From positions 28,469-92,468 of the forward strand of contig NZ_SPHL01000002.1 in the NCBI RefSeq assembly GCF_005844425.1: a DNA stretch of 64,000 nt. Direction: 5' to 3'. The translations under genes and the position numbers were made by a program. Below are positions 24,819 through 34,492 of the stretch, piece after piece. Source of the DNA: Anaerofustis stercorihominis (GTDB taxonomy: Bacteria; Bacillota; Clostridia; Eubacteriales; Anaerofustaceae). The notes beneath the pieces were generated by a model. It made no database searches, was not told the DNA's origin, and saw nothing but the letters and a program-made list of their open reading frames with translations. Numbering within the stretch: the stretch's first letter is position 1; each line of letters opens with the position of its first letter.

Positions 24819-27800
24819 TTATTCTACGCTTTTTAGTGATTCTACCATGTTAATTTTTTTCAGTGTTCTGTTTAAGAAAATATTTACTATTACCGCAAAT
24901 ACAATCGTAAGAACTACGCCATATATATAACTTGATATTAAAATATCATTATAAAATTGTACGAAGTCAACAGCAACTGTGTTCATAAGGTATTGATGGA
25001 AGAATTTTCCTATTAAGCATCCTACTATTATACCGATTATATTAAGTATAATATTTTCTCTTACAATATATAAGTTTACTTCATTATTATAAAATCCTAA
25101 AACTTTTATGGTTGCAATTTCTCTAAATCTCTCACTTACATTAATATTATCAAGGTTAAACATTACTATAAATGCTAACATCCCTGCTGCGATAATTATT
25201 ACAACAATAACAAAATCCAAACTGTCGAGCTGTTGAGAAAATCCTTCTGCCGTTCTTTGATTAAATTCAACACTTAATATATTTTTGTTTTTCAAAATTT
25301 CTTTACTTAGCTCATCATAAGTTTCTTCATCATTATTTGTAAGTCTTGATAAAATAAGATTTGCATTTACATCTTCATTTGTTAATTGTTCATAATAATC
25401 TTTACTGATGAATGCATAGTGGTAAATATAATTATTTACTACCCCTGCTACAGAAACTTGATATTCTTTTCCGTCCATATCTTTTATTTTAATTTTATCG
25501 CCTTTTTTTATTCCTGCTATTTCACTTAATCTGCTGGTTATTATAATGCCATTATCAGGAAGAGTTAAGGTTTGTTCCGTTTCGTAGTCGGTTAAGTAAA
25601 TATAGTTGTTCATTGCATCAGTATCTATCGGAACCATTAAAGAGAAATTATAACTTTTTTTATCTCCTTCTACTTCATAGGTATCTTGATAGAATAGTTT
25701 GCTTTCTTTTATTTCGCTGTTACTATTAAATTCCTGTTCAATCTCTTTTATTTCTTTTGTAGATACATCGCTATCCAAAGATGTTTCCATGTTGTAATTT
25801 CTTACATGAGTATATTGTAAATCTATCATTGATGATACTGAATATCTAAGCCCAAATCCTGCGATTAAAAGTCCGCAGCATGCGCCGATCCCTAAAACGC
25901 TCATTATAAGTCTTTTCTTATATCTCATAAGATTTCTTATTGTTATTTTCCATTTAAAGCTTAATCTGTTCCAAATAAAAGGAATTCTTTCAAGTAATGC
26001 TTTTCTTCCGCTTTTCATTACTTTTGGTCTAAGAAGACTTGCTGCAACTTCTCTTAAGTCTGAACTGCAAGCTACATAAGCACTGAGAACCGTACACATC
26101 ACACCTACTATAAGAGAAATAACGATGTAGTTAGGATAAATTACAGGGATAAGTTCAGGTGTTTTATATAAAATTCTATATGCTTCATAAATCATGTTTG
26201 GAACAAATGTAAATCCTATGATAAGTCCTATAATGCTGCCGATAAAACTTGCAAGGAATGCATAAACAATAAATTTCATGCTTACGGCAAATTTGCCAAA
26301 TCCCAAAGCTTTTAATATTCCAAGTTCCGTTCTTTTTTCTTCAACCATTCTTGTCATGGTTGTTAAGCATACAAGTGCTGCAACGAGGAAGAATATTAAA
26401 GGAAATACTTTTGCGACTGATGTTATTTTTTTTGAATTTTCTGCGTAGCTGAAATAACTTTCGTTTGTGTTTCTGTCAAGTGTATACCACTTAACTTCTT
26501 CCATATCTTCAACTTCTGCTTTTGCATCATCTATTTTCTTTTGTGCATTTGCAAATTCTTCATCTGCTTTTTCTTTGTTTTTGTTGTATTCGCTGTATCC
26601 GCTGTCAATTTCTTTTTGTGCTGATGTTATTTGGTAAGATGCGTTTGCAAATTCTTTGTTTGCTGTATTTTCTTGTTTTTCTATTTCGCTGTATCCGCTT
26701 TTAATTTCTTTTTTTGCGTTTGTGATTTGAGTTTGTGCGATGCTTAATTCTTTTTCTTTTGTCTCTAATTCCGTTTTTGCATCTTTTAATTCTTGTTCTT
26801 GTTTAGAAAGAATATCTTTTAAGGCTTCTTTTTCCTCTTCTGCTAATGAAGCTACATAGTTATAAAATTCTTCTTCTTGTTTTTCTAATTCCTCTTTTGC
26901 TGTTTTTAATTCTGCTTTTGCGGAATTTATTTGTTTTTCTTTAGTTTCAAGTTCTTTTTCGCTTTTATTTAGTTCAGCTTTTGCGTTTGCAATTTCGTTT
27001 TTTAAAGTTGACTTCTGACTTTCAAGTTCATTTTTAGAATTAGAAAGTTTAGAAGTGCTGTTTTTAAGTTTCTCTTCGGCACTGGATAATTCATTGTAAG
27101 CATCTTTTTTCTTTTCGTCCAGCTCTTTTTGTGAATCGTTTATTTCTTTATATGCTTTGTCTTTTTCTTCTTGTAACCTTTGAGTTTCTCTTAAAGATGT
27201 TGTTTCTTCTATTTTATCTTTGTAATCAGTAATGATTTGTTCATATTCTTCACTAAAACAATTTATATCTTTAGTTGATTTTAAACTTACGTATAAGTCA
27301 GTGTAGTAATCGCTGCCAAAAGTATCCATACTTAATATTAAGAATGTGTTTATTGTTCCGTCTCCAAGTTTTGAAGAGCCGTAATCATCATCAGTAATGT
27401 AATATGACCAGCTTGCTGTTCCTACTATTTTTAGTTCTTTTTCTTTAATTTTTACGCTTTCATAATCTTCTACTTTTAAAGTATCTCCGAGTTTTAAATT
27501 GTTTGCTTTTAAATAATTATCTGATATTACACATTCATTTGATTCTTTTGGATAACTTCCGCTTATAAGTTCATAATCCATCATTACAATATCTTCTTTG
27601 TTTGGCATACCATAAGCCTTAGCTACAATGCTTTTGTCGTTATGACCTAAAAGAAGATCTGTTGAATATGTGGCAAAAATATCTTTTGTGTCTTTATCGT
27701 TTTTTATCGCTTCTATGTCTTTATTACTAAAACCATATGTGGACATAAAACTTATATCGTACAAGTTGGTGTCTTCAAAATATTTATTTGCCGTATACTC

Positions 27801-27929
27801 CATTTGCGGTCCTATTACTCTTAGCCCGACAAAAAAGCACACTCCAAGAAGAGTGATTAATAAAATGGATATAAATCTATTTTTTGTAAGTCTGATTTCT
27901 CTTAATAAGTCTTTTATTAATGTCTTCAT
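24819..27929 (-). CDS. FtsX-like ABC transporter permease with large extracytoplasmic coiled coil
   Basis: 1036 aa. TM1 (about 18-40) is followed by a beta-rich extracytoplasmic domain (50-235) and then an antiparallel-looking coiled coil (about 240-480) rich in Lys/Glu/Ala. Next come three membrane segments around 508-640, a second FtsX unit with TM near 680-700, a second extracytoplasmic domain, and three final membrane segments. It is thus a fused two-unit FtsX permease. Residues 402-433 and 434-465 are near-identical 32-residue repeats (EIKSGYSE and EIDSGYSE). With the ATPase upstream it forms a mechanotransmitting or lipid/peptide-export type ABC system; the substrate is unknown. Confidence 0.88.
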   Translation of the reverse strand: MKTLIKDLLREIRLTKNRFISILLITLLGVCFFVGLRVIGPQMEYTANKYFEDTNLYDISFMSTYGFSNKDIEAIKNDKDTKDIFATYSTDLLLGHNDKSIVAKAYGMPNKEDIVMMDYELISGSYPKESNECVISDNYLKANNLKLGDTLKVEDYESVKIKEKELKIVGTASWSYYITDDDYGSSKLGDGTINTFLILSMDTFGSDYYTDLYVSLKSTKDINCFSEEYEQIITDYKDKIEETTSLRETQRLQEEKDKAYKEINDSQKELDEKKKDAYNELSSAEEKLKNSTSKLSNSKNELESQKSTLKNEIANAKAELNKSEKELETKEKQINSAKAELKTAKEELEKQEEEFYNYVASLAEEEKEALKDILSKQEQELKDAKTELETKEKELSIAQTQITNAKKEIKSGYSEIEKQENTANKEFANASYQITSAQKEIDSGYSEYNKNKEKADEEFANAQKKIDDAKAEVEDMEEVKWYTLDRNTNESYFSYAENSKKITSVAKVFPLIFFLVAALVCLTTMTRMVEEKRTELGILKALGFGKFAVSMKFIVYAFLASFIGSIIGLIIGFTFVPNMIYEAYRILYKTPELIPVIYPNYIVISLIVGVMCTVLSAYVACSSDLREVAASLLRPKVMKSGRKALLERIPFIWNRLSFKWKITIRNLMRYKKRLIMSVLGIGACCGLLIAGFGLRYSVSSMIDLQYTHVRNYNMETSLDSDVSTKEIKEIEQEFNSNSEIKESKLFYQDTYEVEGDKKSYNFSLMVPIDTDAMNNYIYLTDYETEQTLTLPDNGIIITSRLSEIAGIKKGDKIKIKDMDGKEYQVSVAGVVNNYIYHYAFISKDYYEQLTNEDVNANLILSRLTNNDEETYDELSKEILKNKNILSVEFNQRTAEGFSQQLDSLDFVIVVIIIAAGMLAFIVMFNLDNINVSERFREIATIKVLGFYNNEVNLYIVRENIILNIIGIIVGCLIGKFFHQYLMNTVAVDFVQFYNDILISSYIYGVVLTIVFAVIVNIFLNRTLKKINMVESLKSVE

Positions 27930-27962
27930 TTAAGGCACCTTCATATGTTGTTATTTAAAATT

Positions 27963-28667
27963 CTACCATTCTATGTCTTCGACGTTTTTAACATTTTCGT
28001 TAATTATAATATCTTCAATTTGTCCGTTTTTTACCTTTATGATTTTATTTGCCATTTCCGTTAATGCAAGGTTGTGGGTTACCACTATTACGGGAATATT
28101 GTTCATAAAGCAAATGTCTTGAAGTAGTTTTAATATTGATTTTCCTGTTTTATAGTCAAGTGCTCCCGTTGGTTCATCACATAATAATAGTTTAGGATTT
28201 TTTGCAAGAGCTCTTGCTATTGATACTCTTTGTTGTTCTCCGCCGGATAATTGAGACGGGAAATTATCGGCTCTTTTTTTTAGCCCTACATCTCTTAGAG
28301 CATCCACCGCGGATATGCTTGATTTTGATATTTCAGTTGCAAGTTCTATATTTTCTTTTGCAGTAAGGTTTTGAACAAGGTTATAAAACTGAAAAACAAA
28401 GCCTACATCGTATCTTCTGTATGAGGTAAGTTCTTTTTCGCTTAATTTGCTTAAGTCTTTGCCATCTACGATTATGCTTCCTTTTGTGATTGTGTCCATT
28501 CCTCCAAGGAGATTAAGAAGTGTTGTTTTTCCTGCACCGCTTTGTCCTACTATAATCGTAAATTTGCCTTTTTCGATTTCAAAGCTAACGTTATCCAAAG
28601 CTTTTACTTCGTTTTCTTTGCTGCCGTAAATTTTACTGACGTTTTGAATAATAATATTATCAGCCAT
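27963..28667 (-). CDS. ABC transporter ATP-binding protein (MacB/LolD type)
   Basis: 234 aa ATPase partner of the FtsX-like permease 33 bp downstream. Motifs: Walker [10 protein letters not shown] (about 41), Q-loop [11 protein letters not shown], signature [19 protein letters not shown], Walker [14 protein letters not shown]-loop VVTHN. The spacing and FYNLV segment place it in the MacB/LolD/SalX branch that works with FtsX-like permeases. The start codon lies about 60 bp from the divergent promoter region containing a 28-bp palindrome. Confidence 0.93.
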   Translation of the reverse strand: MADNIIIQNVSKIYGSKENEVKALDNVSFEIEKGKFTIIVGQSGAGKTTLLNLLGGMDTITKGSIIVDGKDLSKLSEKELTSYRRYDVGFVFQFYNLVQNLTAKENIELATEISKSSISAVDALRDVGLKKRADNFPSQLSGGEQQRVSIARALAKNPKLLLCDEPTGALDYKTGKSILKLLQDICFMNNIPVIVVTHNLALTEMANKIIKVKNGQIEDIIINENVKNVEDIEW

Positions 28668-28723
28668 ATCTTTTCTCGCTTTCGTTTATCCTTTGTTTTC
28701 AATTAAACCTTTTCATTTATATT

Positions 28724-28759
28724 ATTATACTATATTATTATGTTTTAACATAATAATAT
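28724..28759. promoter_or_regulatory. 28-bp palindrome and ABC-transporter promoter
   Basis: ATATTATTATGTT-TT-AACATAATAATAT (28732-28759) is a perfect dyad. A minus-strand TATAAT (28724-28729) for the ABC operon is next to it, so the dyad covers the spacer and -35 region. It is a plausible repressor site; no regulator gene is adjacent. Confidence 0.5.
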
Positions 28760-28803
28760 TTGAAATAACTTTGTGATGAAAAGTAGAAAATAAAATATAC
28801 CTG

Positions 28804-28812
28804 TGCTATACT
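28804..28812 (+). promoter_or_regulatory. Extended -10 promoter of fumarase genes
   Basis: TGC-TATACT lies 28 bp before the fumarase alpha start. Confidence 0.5.
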
Positions 28813-28840
28813 CTAATATATAAATTTTTTAGAGGTTATT

Positions 28841-29683
28841 ATGAGACAAATAGATACTAAAATTATAAAAGAAGAAGTAAAAAAACTTATCCTTGAAGCA
28901 AATGTTTTTCTTGGAGATGATATTAAAAATGCTTTGATTGAAAGTGAAAAAGAAGAAAAGTCAGAGATTGGAAGAGGACTTTTAAGTGTTATAAACGATA
29001 ATATAGATATTGCAGCGAAAGAAAACTGCCCTATATGTCAAGATACGGGTATGTGCCTTGTGTTTTTGGAGGTAGGTCAGGAAGTTTTCTTTACGGGTAA
29101 TTACATTTATGATGAAATAAACGATGCTATAAGAGAAGCTTACGATGAAGGATATTTTAGAAAAAGTGTTGTAGGTTGTCCTTTAAGAAGAGAGAATACC
29201 AAAGATAATACTCCTGGGATAATATATTATAACGTAGTAAAAGGTGATAAAGTTAAAATAAAAGTTATGCCAAAAGGTTTTGGCAGTGAAAACTGCGGTG
29301 ATACAAAGATGTTAAAGCCAGCAGATGGATATGAAGGAGTTGTTGATTTTATATTACAAACAGTTGAAAAGGCAGGAAGCAAACCATGTCCTCCTATGAT
29401 TGTTGGAGTTGGAATAGGAGGGACAATGGAAAAGGCTGCATTAATGGCAAAAGAAGCTTTACTTCTTGATATTAATCACAAAAATGAAGATGAGTTTTAT
29501 AGAAATATGGAAGAAGAGCTTATTGATAAAATCAATAAACTTGGAATAGGTCCGGGAGGACTTGGGGGAAGTACTACAGCTCTTGGAGTAAATATTCTAA
29601 CTTATCCTACTCATATTGCAGGACTGCCTGTAAGTGTTAATATAGGTTGCCATGTATCAAGACATAAGGAAACGGAGATTTAA
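28841..29683 (+). CDS. Class I fumarate hydratase, alpha subunit (Fe-S type)
   Basis: The N-terminal half of oxygen-sensitive [4Fe-4S] fumarase, which interconverts fumarate and L-malate. The 280-aa protein has cysteines in CPICQDTGMCLVFLE, VGCPLRREN and NIGCHVSRHKE, the likely cluster ligands, with GSENCGDTKMLKPADG and the glycine-rich IGPGGLGGSTTALGV. In many anaerobes this enzyme is split into two genes, as here with the beta gene starting two bases later. Tartrate dehydratase is a related alternative. Confidence 0.9.
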   Translation: MRQIDTKIIKEEVKKLILEANVFLGDDIKNALIESEKEEKSEIGRGLLSVINDNIDIAAKENCPICQDTGMCLVFLEVGQEVFFTGNYIYDEINDAIREAYDEGYFRKSVVGCPLRRENTKDNTPGIIYYNVVKGDKVKIKVMPKGFGSENCGDTKMLKPADGYEGVVDFILQTVEKAGSKPCPPMIVGVGIGGTMEKAALMAKEALLLDINHKNEDEFYRNMEEELIDKINKLGIGPGGLGGSTTALGVNILTYPTHIAGLPVSVNIGCHVSRHKETEI

Positions 29684-29684
29684 T

Positions 29685-30239
29685 ATGGAAAAGAAAGTAA
29701 AATTACCACTTAGTGATGATGAAATAATGGATATAAATGCAGGGGATAAATTATATTTAACGGGATATATTTATACTGCAAGAGATGCTGCTCATAAAAA
29801 AATGGTGGAAACAATGGAAAATGGCGATAAGCTTCCTTTTAATATAAAAGGAGAGTGTATATATTATGCAGGTCCATGTCCAGAAAAACCAGGTGAAGTA
29901 ATAGGTTCATGCGGACCTACAACATCTGCAAGAATGGATAAATATACTCCGTTTTTACTTGAAAGAGGATTAAAGCTTATTATAGGAAAAGGCGAGCGAA
30001 ACGACGAAGTAGAAAAAAGTTTAAAGGATAATAATGCTTTATATCTTGCGGCAGTTGGAGGATGTGGAGCTTTAATAAAAAAATGTATAAAAGAAGCTGA
30101 GCTTATAGCTTATCCGGAGTTGTTATCCGAAGCCGTTAGAAAATTATATGTAGAGGATTTCCCTGTTATTGTGGCAATAGATTCAAAAGGAAATAATTTA
30201 TATAAAACAGAAAAAGAAAAATATAAAAGACCTTTCTAA
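29685..30239 (+). CDS. Class I fumarate hydratase, beta subunit
   Basis: 184 aa. It carries the C-terminal swivelling domain of class I fumarase: LSDDEIMDINAGDKLYLTG, the conserved YTARDAAHKKM, IYYAGPCPEKPGEVIGSCGPTTSARMD (substrate-binding S-C-G-P-T-T), IGKGER and AAVGGCGALIKKCI. The ATG at 29685 follows CGGAGA by six bases; the longer reading from 29652 runs through the alpha gene and is not used. The two genes form a tight operon, and the stop overlaps the terminator stem. Confidence 0.9.
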   Translation: MEKKVKLPLSDDEIMDINAGDKLYLTGYIYTARDAAHKKMVETMENGDKLPFNIKGECIYYAGPCPEKPGEVIGSCGPTTSARMDKYTPFLLERGLKLIIGKGERNDEVEKSLKDNNALYLAAVGGCGALIKKCIKEAELIAYPELLSEAVRKLYVEDFPVIVAIDSKGNNLYKTEKEKYKRPF

Positions 30240-30257
30240 AAAGGTCTTTTTTTATTA
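30225..30257 (+). terminator. Terminator of the fumarase operon
   Basis: AAAAGACCTTT and AAAGGTCTTTT around a four-base loop, then T residues. Confidence 0.85.
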
Positions 30258-30337
30258 ATCTTCTGATACTCTTACCCCTTTATTTTAAGGCGTTTTTATT
30301 ATATAATTGAAAGGTAATTAAATTTTGGAGAATGGAT

Positions 30338-30982
30338 ATGTATAAGTATATTGTTTTTGATTTAGATGGAACTCTTATTGATACTGCTGAGGGGACGGTA
30401 AAAATGTTTCAAGAGGGGCTAAGATATGCAGGAATCATTGAAGATGACAAAGTAGTAAAATCTCTAATAGGACCTCCCTTTGCAAGAACTCTTGTAACAA
30501 AATATGGGCTAAGCGAAGAAAAAGCAAAAAAAGCCATAGATGTAAGTAACGAATACATGTTTGACAAAGGCGTTTATGAATGTAAACTTTTTGATGGAAT
30601 GAGGGAAACTTTGGAAATGCTTAAAGCGAATAATATAAAATTATCAGTAGCGACAAGCCAGCCCGAAGATTCCGCATTGATAGAAGCAAAACATGTAGAA
30701 ATACTTGATTATTTCGATCATTTTATTGCAAATAACCTTTATCAGACAAGAGGAAGCAAAAGCGATTTTGTTGGAATGTGCATTGATAAAATGGAAGTAT
30801 CAGACAAAAGCAGTGCAATTATGATAGGAGATAAAAAACCGGATATAATCGGGGGGAAAGAAAACGGCATTGCTACTATGGGTGTTTTGTATGGATATGG
30901 TGATTTGTCTGAGATTAAAGAAAGTAATCCTATACATATTGTAAAAACACCGATTCAGATTAAAGATATTATTTTAAAATAG
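30338..30982 (+). CDS. HAD phosphatase, phosphoglycolate-phosphatase/PgmB-like
   Basis: 214 aa HAD hydrolase with a small helical cap. Motif I is FDLDGTLIDTAEG, motif II ATSQPE, motif III the lysine of RGSKSDFVG, and motif IV MIGDKKPDIIGGKENG. The set is typical of Gph-like phosphoglycolate, nucleotide or phosphomutase-type enzymes. GGAG lies seven bases before the ATG at 30338, so the earlier in-frame ATG at 30332 is too close to it. It belongs to a different HAD class from the five-gene array at 8221-12353. Confidence 0.85.
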   Translation: MYKYIVFDLDGTLIDTAEGTVKMFQEGLRYAGIIEDDKVVKSLIGPPFARTLVTKYGLSEEKAKKAIDVSNEYMFDKGVYECKLFDGMRETLEMLKANNIKLSVATSQPEDSALIEAKHVEILDYFDHFIANNLYQTRGSKSDFVGMCIDKMEVSDKSSAIMIGDKKPDIIGGKENGIATMGVLYGYGDLSEIKESNPIHIVKTPIQIKDIILK

Positions 30983-30996
30983 ATTTATTATTTTTC

Positions 30997-31026
30997 TTGA
31001 CAGTAATAATTACAATATATTAAAAT
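30997..31026 (+). promoter_or_regulatory. Promoter of ileS
   Basis: TTGACA (30997-31002), 18 bp, TAAAAT (31021-31026), about 75 bp before ileS. No T-box leader lies between, unlike many Firmicute ileS genes. Confidence 0.55.
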
Positions 31027-31098
31027 TATATTTTAAGGAAAAGCAAAAAATAGCAATATTACAAGCTTTTTAATATAAATTTAGGAATGGAGTAAGAT

Positions 31099-34000
31099 AT
31101 GGTTTTTGAAGATTTGAATAAAAACAGTGTTAAAGACATGGAAAAAGAAATATCAAATTATTGGGAAGATATTGATATTCTTAAAAGGTCTCTTGAAACC
31201 AGAGAAGGCTGTGAAAACTTTGTATTCTTTGAAGGTCCTCCTACAGCTAACGGTAGACCTGGAATTCACCATGTTATTGCAAGAACATTAAAAGACAGCG
31301 TGTGCAAATTCAGAAACATGCAAGGTTACAGAGTTAAAAGAAAAGCAGGTTGGGATACACACGGACTTCCTGTTGAAATTGAAGTTGAAAAAACTTTAAA
31401 TATGAACGGAAAAGGTGATATCGAAAAATACGGTATTGCAGAATTTAATAAAAAATGTAAAGAAAGTGTATTTACTTATGAAGCTCTTTGGAGAGAAATG
31501 ACAAAGAGAATGGGGTATTTTGTAGACCTTGATAACCCATATATTACACTTGATAATAACTACATTGAAACAGTTTGGTGGATTTTAAAAGAATTCTTTG
31601 ATGCAGGACTAATTTATGAAGGTCATAAAATCGTTCCTTACTGCCCAAGATGTGGTACGGGTCTTGCTTCTCACGAAGTAGCTCAAGGATATAAAAACAT
31701 TAAAACAAATTCTGTTTATGTTGCATTTAAAATAAAAGATAAAGATGAATATTTCTTAGTTTGGACAACAACTCCTTGGACACTTCCTTCAAACGTTGCC
31801 CTTTGTGTTGGTGCTGATATTGATTATGTAAAAGTAAAATCAAAAGGAGTAACTTTCATTCTTGCAAAAGCACTTGCTAATACTGTTCTTGGTGACGAGT
31901 ATGAAGTAATCGAAGAAATGAAAGGTAAGGACCTTGAATATATCGAATATGAACAACTTCTTGACTTTGTAAAAGTTCCAAACGGCAAGAAAGCGCATTA
32001 TGTAATCCTTGGAGATTTCGTTTCTACTGAAGATGGTACAGGAATCGTTCATATTGCTCCTGCTTTTGGGGAAGACGACTACAACGTATCAAGAAAATAC
32101 AATTTACCTGTATTAAATCCTGTTGGTGAAGACGGTAAATTCCTTGAAACTCCATGGAAGGGTACTTTTGTTATAGATGCAGATTTAGATATTATTAAAT
32201 ATCTAAAAGAGCATGATATGTTATTTAAGAAACAAAAAATTGAACATAACTATCCACATTGCTGGAGATGTAAAACTCCATTGTTATACTACGGAAAACC
32301 AAGTTGGTATATTGAAATGACAAAACTTAGAGATGACCTTGTTGCAGCAAATAATACTGTAAAATGGTATCCTGAATTTGTTGGTGAAAAGAGATTTGGT
32401 AACTGGATTGAAAATGTAAAAGACTGGGCAATTTCAAGAAGTAGATACTGGGGTACTCCTCTTAATATTTGGAGATGTGAATGTGGAAATATTCACAGTG
32501 TAGGTTCAAGAAAACAACTTGTAGAAGAAGCAATTGAAGATATAGATGAAAGTATCGAACTTCATAGACCATATGTTGACGATGTTCATATTAAATGTGA
32601 TAAATGCGGTAAGACAATGACTAGAGTAACAGACGTTATTGACTGTTGGTTTGACTCAGGTTCAATGCCTTTTGCTCAACAACATTATCCATTTGAAAAT
32701 AAAGAAGAGTTTGAAGAACAATTCCCTGCAAACTTCATTTGTGAAGGTATTGACCAAACAAGAGGATGGTTCTATTCACTTCTTGCAATATCAACATTCC
32801 TAATGAAAAAAGCTCCTTATAAGAGTGTTCTTGTAAATGACTTAATTCTTGATGCTAACGGTCAAAAAATGAGTAAATCAAAAGGAAACACAGTTGACCC
32901 ATTTGATTTATTTGACAGATACGGCGCCGATGCACTTAGATGGTATTTACTATATGTATCACCTGCATGGACTCCAACTAAATTTGATGAAGAAGGATTA
33001 AAAGAAGTAATTTCTAAATTCTTCAATACATTAAAAAATGTTTATACATTCTTTGTAATGTATGCAAATACAGATAATGTAGACCCAAGAGAATTCTTTG
33101 TTGAATATAAAGACAGAGATGAAATAGATTTATGGATATTATCTAAATACAATAACCTTGTTAAAGCCGTAACTGCTGATATGGAAATTAATGAACATAC
33201 AAAAGCAGTTAAGAAAATACAAGATTTTGTAAATGAAGATTTATCTAACTGGTATATCAGAAGATGTAGAAGAAGATTCTGGGCAAGCGAACTTGATAAT
33301 GACAAAAAAGCCGTATACAATACAACTTACGAAGTATTAACAGGCTTAAGCAAACTTATTGCTCCATTTGCTCCATTTATTTCTGAAGAAATTTACAGAA
33401 AATTAACAGGTAAAGAATCAGTTCATATTGAAAGATATCCTGCCATCAATGAAGATTTAATCGACGAAAAGAATGAATTTAAAATGGATTTAGTCAGAAC
33501 TCTTGTTTCTCTTGGAAGAAGTGCCAGAGAAGAAGCAAATATCAAAGTTAGACAACCTGTAAAAGACATTCTTGTTTATGGTGCTGATAAAGAAGTTATA
33601 GCAGGGCTTGTTGATTTAATCAAAGAAGAGCTTAACGTGAAAGAAGTTACATTCCCTGAAAACCTTGAAGAATACATGAACTTTATTTTAAAACTTGACT
33701 TTAAAGTTGCTGGTAAGATTTTAGGTAAAGATGTTAAGAGAGCTGTTGCTGCATTAAATAGCTGTGATGCAAAAGCAGTAATTGACGAACTTGATAAAAA
33801 TGGTGAAGTAACACTTGATACACCTGAAGGTCCATTAATGCTTAAGAAAGAATGGGTTGAAATAAGAACAGAAGCAAAAGAAGGCTTCAATGTTCAAAAA
33901 CAAGATAATTTATTCGTAATCTTAGATACAAATCTTGATGAAGATTTAATCAAAGAAGGTTATGTAAGAGAAGTTATTTCAAAAGTCCAACAAATGAGAA

Positions 34001-34197
34001 AAAATAATGATTATGAAGTAACAGACAGAATTAACATAACAATTGATTGTAGCGATGTAATCAAAAATTCTATTGAAGAATTCAAAGCTTATCTTACAAA
34101 AGAAACTCTTTGCGATGAAATTATCTATGCAGAAAATGACGGTGCTAATGTTAAATTAAACGATCAAGAAGCAGTAATAAAACTTGAAAGAAAATAG
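31099..34197 (+). CDS. ileS: Isoleucyl-tRNA synthetase, type 2, with GIHH signature
   Basis: Class I synthetase that charges tRNA-Ile. The 1032-aa length and sequence style match the eukaryote-like IleRS2 group. The first signature motif, normally HIGH, reads G-I-H-H (residues 55-58, in NGRPGIHHVIAR). KMSKS is intact (GQKMSKSKGN, about residue 590-594). The editing domain has GWDTHGLPVE, TTTPWTLPSNVAL and GTGIVHIAPAFGEDDY; GIDQTRGWFYSLL and the anticodon-binding domain follow. Type 2 enzymes are known to be mupirocin-resistant, and the swapped G-x-H-H form has been reported as hyper-resistant. Upstream there is a sigma-A promoter but no T-box. Confidence 0.95.
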   Translation: MVFEDLNKNSVKDMEKEISNYWEDIDILKRSLETREGCENFVFFEGPPTANGRPGIHHVIARTLKDSVCKFRNMQGYRVKRKAGWDTHGLPVEIEVEKTLNMNGKGDIEKYGIAEFNKKCKESVFTYEALWREMTKRMGYFVDLDNPYITLDNNYIETVWWILKEFFDAGLIYEGHKIVPYCPRCGTGLASHEVAQGYKNIKTNSVYVAFKIKDKDEYFLVWTTTPWTLPSNVALCVGADIDYVKVKSKGVTFILAKALANTVLGDEYEVIEEMKGKDLEYIEYEQLLDFVKVPNGKKAHYVILGDFVSTEDGTGIVHIAPAFGEDDYNVSRKYNLPVLNPVGEDGKFLETPWKGTFVIDADLDIIKYLKEHDMLFKKQKIEHNYPHCWRCKTPLLYYGKPSWYIEMTKLRDDLVAANNTVKWYPEFVGEKRFGNWIENVKDWAISRSRYWGTPLNIWRCECGNIHSVGSRKQLVEEAIEDIDESIELHRPYVDDVHIKCDKCGKTMTRVTDVIDCWFDSGSMPFAQQHYPFENKEEFEEQFPANFICEGIDQTRGWFYSLLAISTFLMKKAPYKSVLVNDLILDANGQKMSKSKGNTVDPFDLFDRYGADALRWYLLYVSPAWTPTKFDEEGLKEVISKFFNTLKNVYTFFVMYANTDNVDPREFFVEYKDRDEIDLWILSKYNNLVKAVTADMEINEHTKAVKKIQDFVNEDLSNWYIRRCRRRFWASELDNDKKAVYNTTYEVLTGLSKLIAPFAPFISEEIYRKLTGKESVHIERYPAINEDLIDEKNEFKMDLVRTLVSLGRSAREEANIKVRQPVKDILVYGADKEVIAGLVDLIKEELNVKEVTFPENLEEYMNFILKLDFKVAGKILGKDVKRAVAALNSCDAKAVIDELDKNGEVTLDTPEGPLMLKKEWVEIRTEAKEGFNVQKQDNLFVILDTNLDEDLIKEGYVREVISKVQQMRKNNDYEVTDRINITIDCSDVIKNSIEEFKAYLTKETLCDEIIYAENDGANVKLNDQEAVIKLERK

Positions 34198-34200
34198 AAA

Positions 34201-34227
34201 AAAAAGACTCCTTATGGAGTCTTTTTT
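34201..34227 (+). terminator. Terminator after ileS
   Basis: AAAAAGACTCC-TTAT-GGAGTCTTTTTT. Confidence 0.85.
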
Positions 34228-34253
34228 ATTAAAAAAAATTATATTTTATCATT

Positions 34254-34276
34254 AAAGACTTTTAGGTCTTTTTTTA
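34254..34276 (+). terminator. Second terminator after ileS
   Basis: AAAGAC-TTTTAG-GTCTTT followed by T residues, in tandem with the stem at 34201-34227. Confidence 0.65.
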
Positions 34277-34279
34277 TTT

Positions 34280-34298
34280 TGACATTTTGTGAATGTCA
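34280..34298. promoter_or_regulatory. Inverted repeat upstream of XRE gene
   Basis: TGACATT-TTGTG-AATGTCA is a perfect 7-5-7 dyad just after the second ileS terminator and about 195 bp before the XRE gene. It is a candidate operator. The rest of 34299-34492 is AT-rich with no other feature that I can see. Confidence 0.35.
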
Positions 34299-34492
34299 TA
34301 TAAAAACAAAATTTATATATAATTTTATAAAAAAGGTTGTTTTTTATAGATATAAAAATTTGTTGTGTTTAGTAGTTCTTTAATAAGTATATTGTTTTAT
34401 ATAGCATTTTTATTAGTTTTTATAATCTTTTTTACGACATTCTAATCATTTTGTGAATTTTGTAAAATGAAACAAAAAAGTGTGGCTTTGGT

